The notes beneath the pieces are model-generated. The model had not been told where the DNA came from. It did not search any database and was given only the letters and a program-made list of their open reading frames with translations. The translations under genes and the position numbers were made by a program. Below are positions 63,191 through 64,000 of a stretch of 64,000 nt of DNA, piece after piece (position 1 is the stretch's first letter; each line of letters starts with the position of its first letter). The stretch comes from Virgibacillus sp. NKC19-3 (GTDB taxonomy: Bacteria > Bacillota > Bacilli > Bacillales > Amphibacillaceae): NCBI RefSeq assembly GCF_019837165.1, contig NZ_JAGYHC010000001.1, positions 1,736,001 to 1,800,000 of the forward strand. The letters are read 5' to 3'.

Positions 63191-64000
63191 ATGAAATTTA
63201 AAATCGTATCCAAAGGGGATGAAAAATCCAATGCGATTAAAGCAACTATGAAACAGTATCTTACTGACTTTCAGCTAGAATATGACAGAGAAAGGCCGGA
63301 TCTTGTTATTTCAGTTGGTGGGGATGGAACATTTCTAGAGGCATTTCACAGATATTTACATTGCCTCGAATCGACGGCTTTTATTGGCATACATACAGGA
63401 CATTTGGGCTTTTACGCGGATTGGACACCTGAGGAAGTTGAGAAATTAATTATTGAAATTGCAAAAACGCCATATCAGATCGTGGAATATCCATTATTGG
63501 AAGTGATCATCCGTCCTAAATCAGGTGGGAAGGAAGAGAGTTTTCTTGCTTTGAACGAAACGATGATCAAAACAACAGAAGGCTCCGTTGTATTTGATGT
63601 GAAAATAAAGGGAGAGCATTTCGAAACATTTCGTGGAGATGGTTTATGTGTTTCAACCCCTTCAGGAAGTACGGCTTACAATAAAGCGCTTGGTGGAGGA
63701 ATTATCCATCCATCGCTTGAAGCGATACAGCTGACCGAAATGGCTTCCATAAATAATCGCGTGTTCCGTACAATCGGTTCTCCATTAATCTTACCTAAGC
63801 ATCATACCGCATTACTGGAACCGATGGTCGACAGGAGTTTTTTAATTGCGATTGATCATTTTACAGCGAATTTTACAAACGTCAAATCCATTGAATGTCG
63901 TGTAGCAAAAGAAAGGATACGATTTGCACGATTCAGACCTTTTCCTTTTTGGAACAGGGTTCGAGACTCATTTGTTGCAGATGACGACACGTCAGTATGA
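63191..64000 (+). CDS. nadK: NAD kinase
   Basis: NAD kinase phosphorylates NAD to NADP. The 269-aa protein has the GGDGT motif ([14 protein letters not shown] near residue 45), the NE/D block ALNETMIK and the [21 protein letters not shown] nucleotide-binding segment. GAGGAGGAGGG precedes ATG 63191. Its TGA is the last three bases of the window, so the gene is complete. rluD-type and later yjb genes of B. subtilis would follow outside the window. Confidence 0.96.
   Translation: MKFKIVSKGDEKSNAIKATMKQYLTDFQLEYDRERPDLVISVGGDGTFLEAFHRYLHCLESTAFIGIHTGHLGFYADWTPEEVEKLIIEIAKTPYQIVEYPLLEVIIRPKSGGKEESFLALNETMIKTTEGSVVFDVKIKGEHFETFRGDGLCVSTPSGSTAYNKALGGGIIHPSLEAIQLTEMASINNRVFRTIGSPLILPKHHTALLEPMVDRSFLIAIDHFTANFTNVKSIECRVAKERIRFARFRPFPFWNRVRDSFVADDDTSV

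Overview
This window looks like a low-GC Gram-positive chromosome segment from the family Bacillaceae, most like the halotolerant Oceanobacillus/Virgibacillus group. That placement is inferred from AT-rich DNA, strong Shine-Dalgarno sites, many TTG/GTG starts, acidic proteins, and blocks of gene order shared with Bacillus subtilis (addBA; yitS-yitT-yitU-yitV-yitW; yjzD-med-fabH-fabF; yjbA-trpS-yjbC-spx-mecA-coiA-pepF-yjbH-yjbI-yjbK-yjbM-nadK). I found no rRNA, tRNA, CRISPR array or prophage.

Layout. 1-5.6 kb is an accessory, defence-like stretch: the 3' end of a type I restriction hsdR, an unrecognised protein paired with an SNF2-type helicase, and a mazEF toxin-antitoxin pair whose mazF is frameshifted. 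5.6-16 kb holds lipoate ligase, the competence regulator comK, a TVP38-type membrane protein and the addBA recombination nuclease. 16-20 kb is a ba3-type cytochrome oxidase operon (subunits 2A, II and I) followed by a Sco copper chaperone and a Met/His-rich membrane protein. 20-29 kb carries rocD, yisL, a GH13 amylase-like surface protein without catalytic residues, and the yit block. 29-31 kb has a Crp/Fnr regulator divergent from a radical SAM/SPASM protein. 31-37 kb has uppP, small proteins, med and fabHF. 37-48 kb has a TPR protein and the respiratory nitrate reductase operon narGHJI-narK plus a DUF438/hemerythrin/PAS protein. 48-64 kb is the yjb block, interrupted by one ISL3-family insertion sequence between mecA and coiA and carrying the small RNA RoxS/RsaE between pepF and spxH.

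How it works together. Two themes recur. The first is low-oxygen respiration: near-consensus FNR/CRP sites lie upstream of the ba3 oxidase and nar operons, and a weaker one upstream of the radical SAM gene. All three sit about 41.5 bases before a plausible transcription start, the class II activator position, and a Crp/Fnr gene lies in the same window. RoxS, with a Rex-like site, and a truncated hemoglobin fit the same theme. The second is competence and proteolytic control: comK, med, mecA, coiA, spx and spxH are all present, linking ComK/MecA and Spx/SpxH to Clp proteolysis.

Notable oddities: single-base frameshifts in mazF and narI, both next to homopolymer runs, so sequencing error is possible; an IS inserted exactly in the T-tract of the mecA terminator with an 8-bp duplication; a 16-bp inverted repeat flanking comK; a dead amylase-like protein; dispersed intergenic repeats; a tryptophan T-box; and a FapR operator before fabHF.
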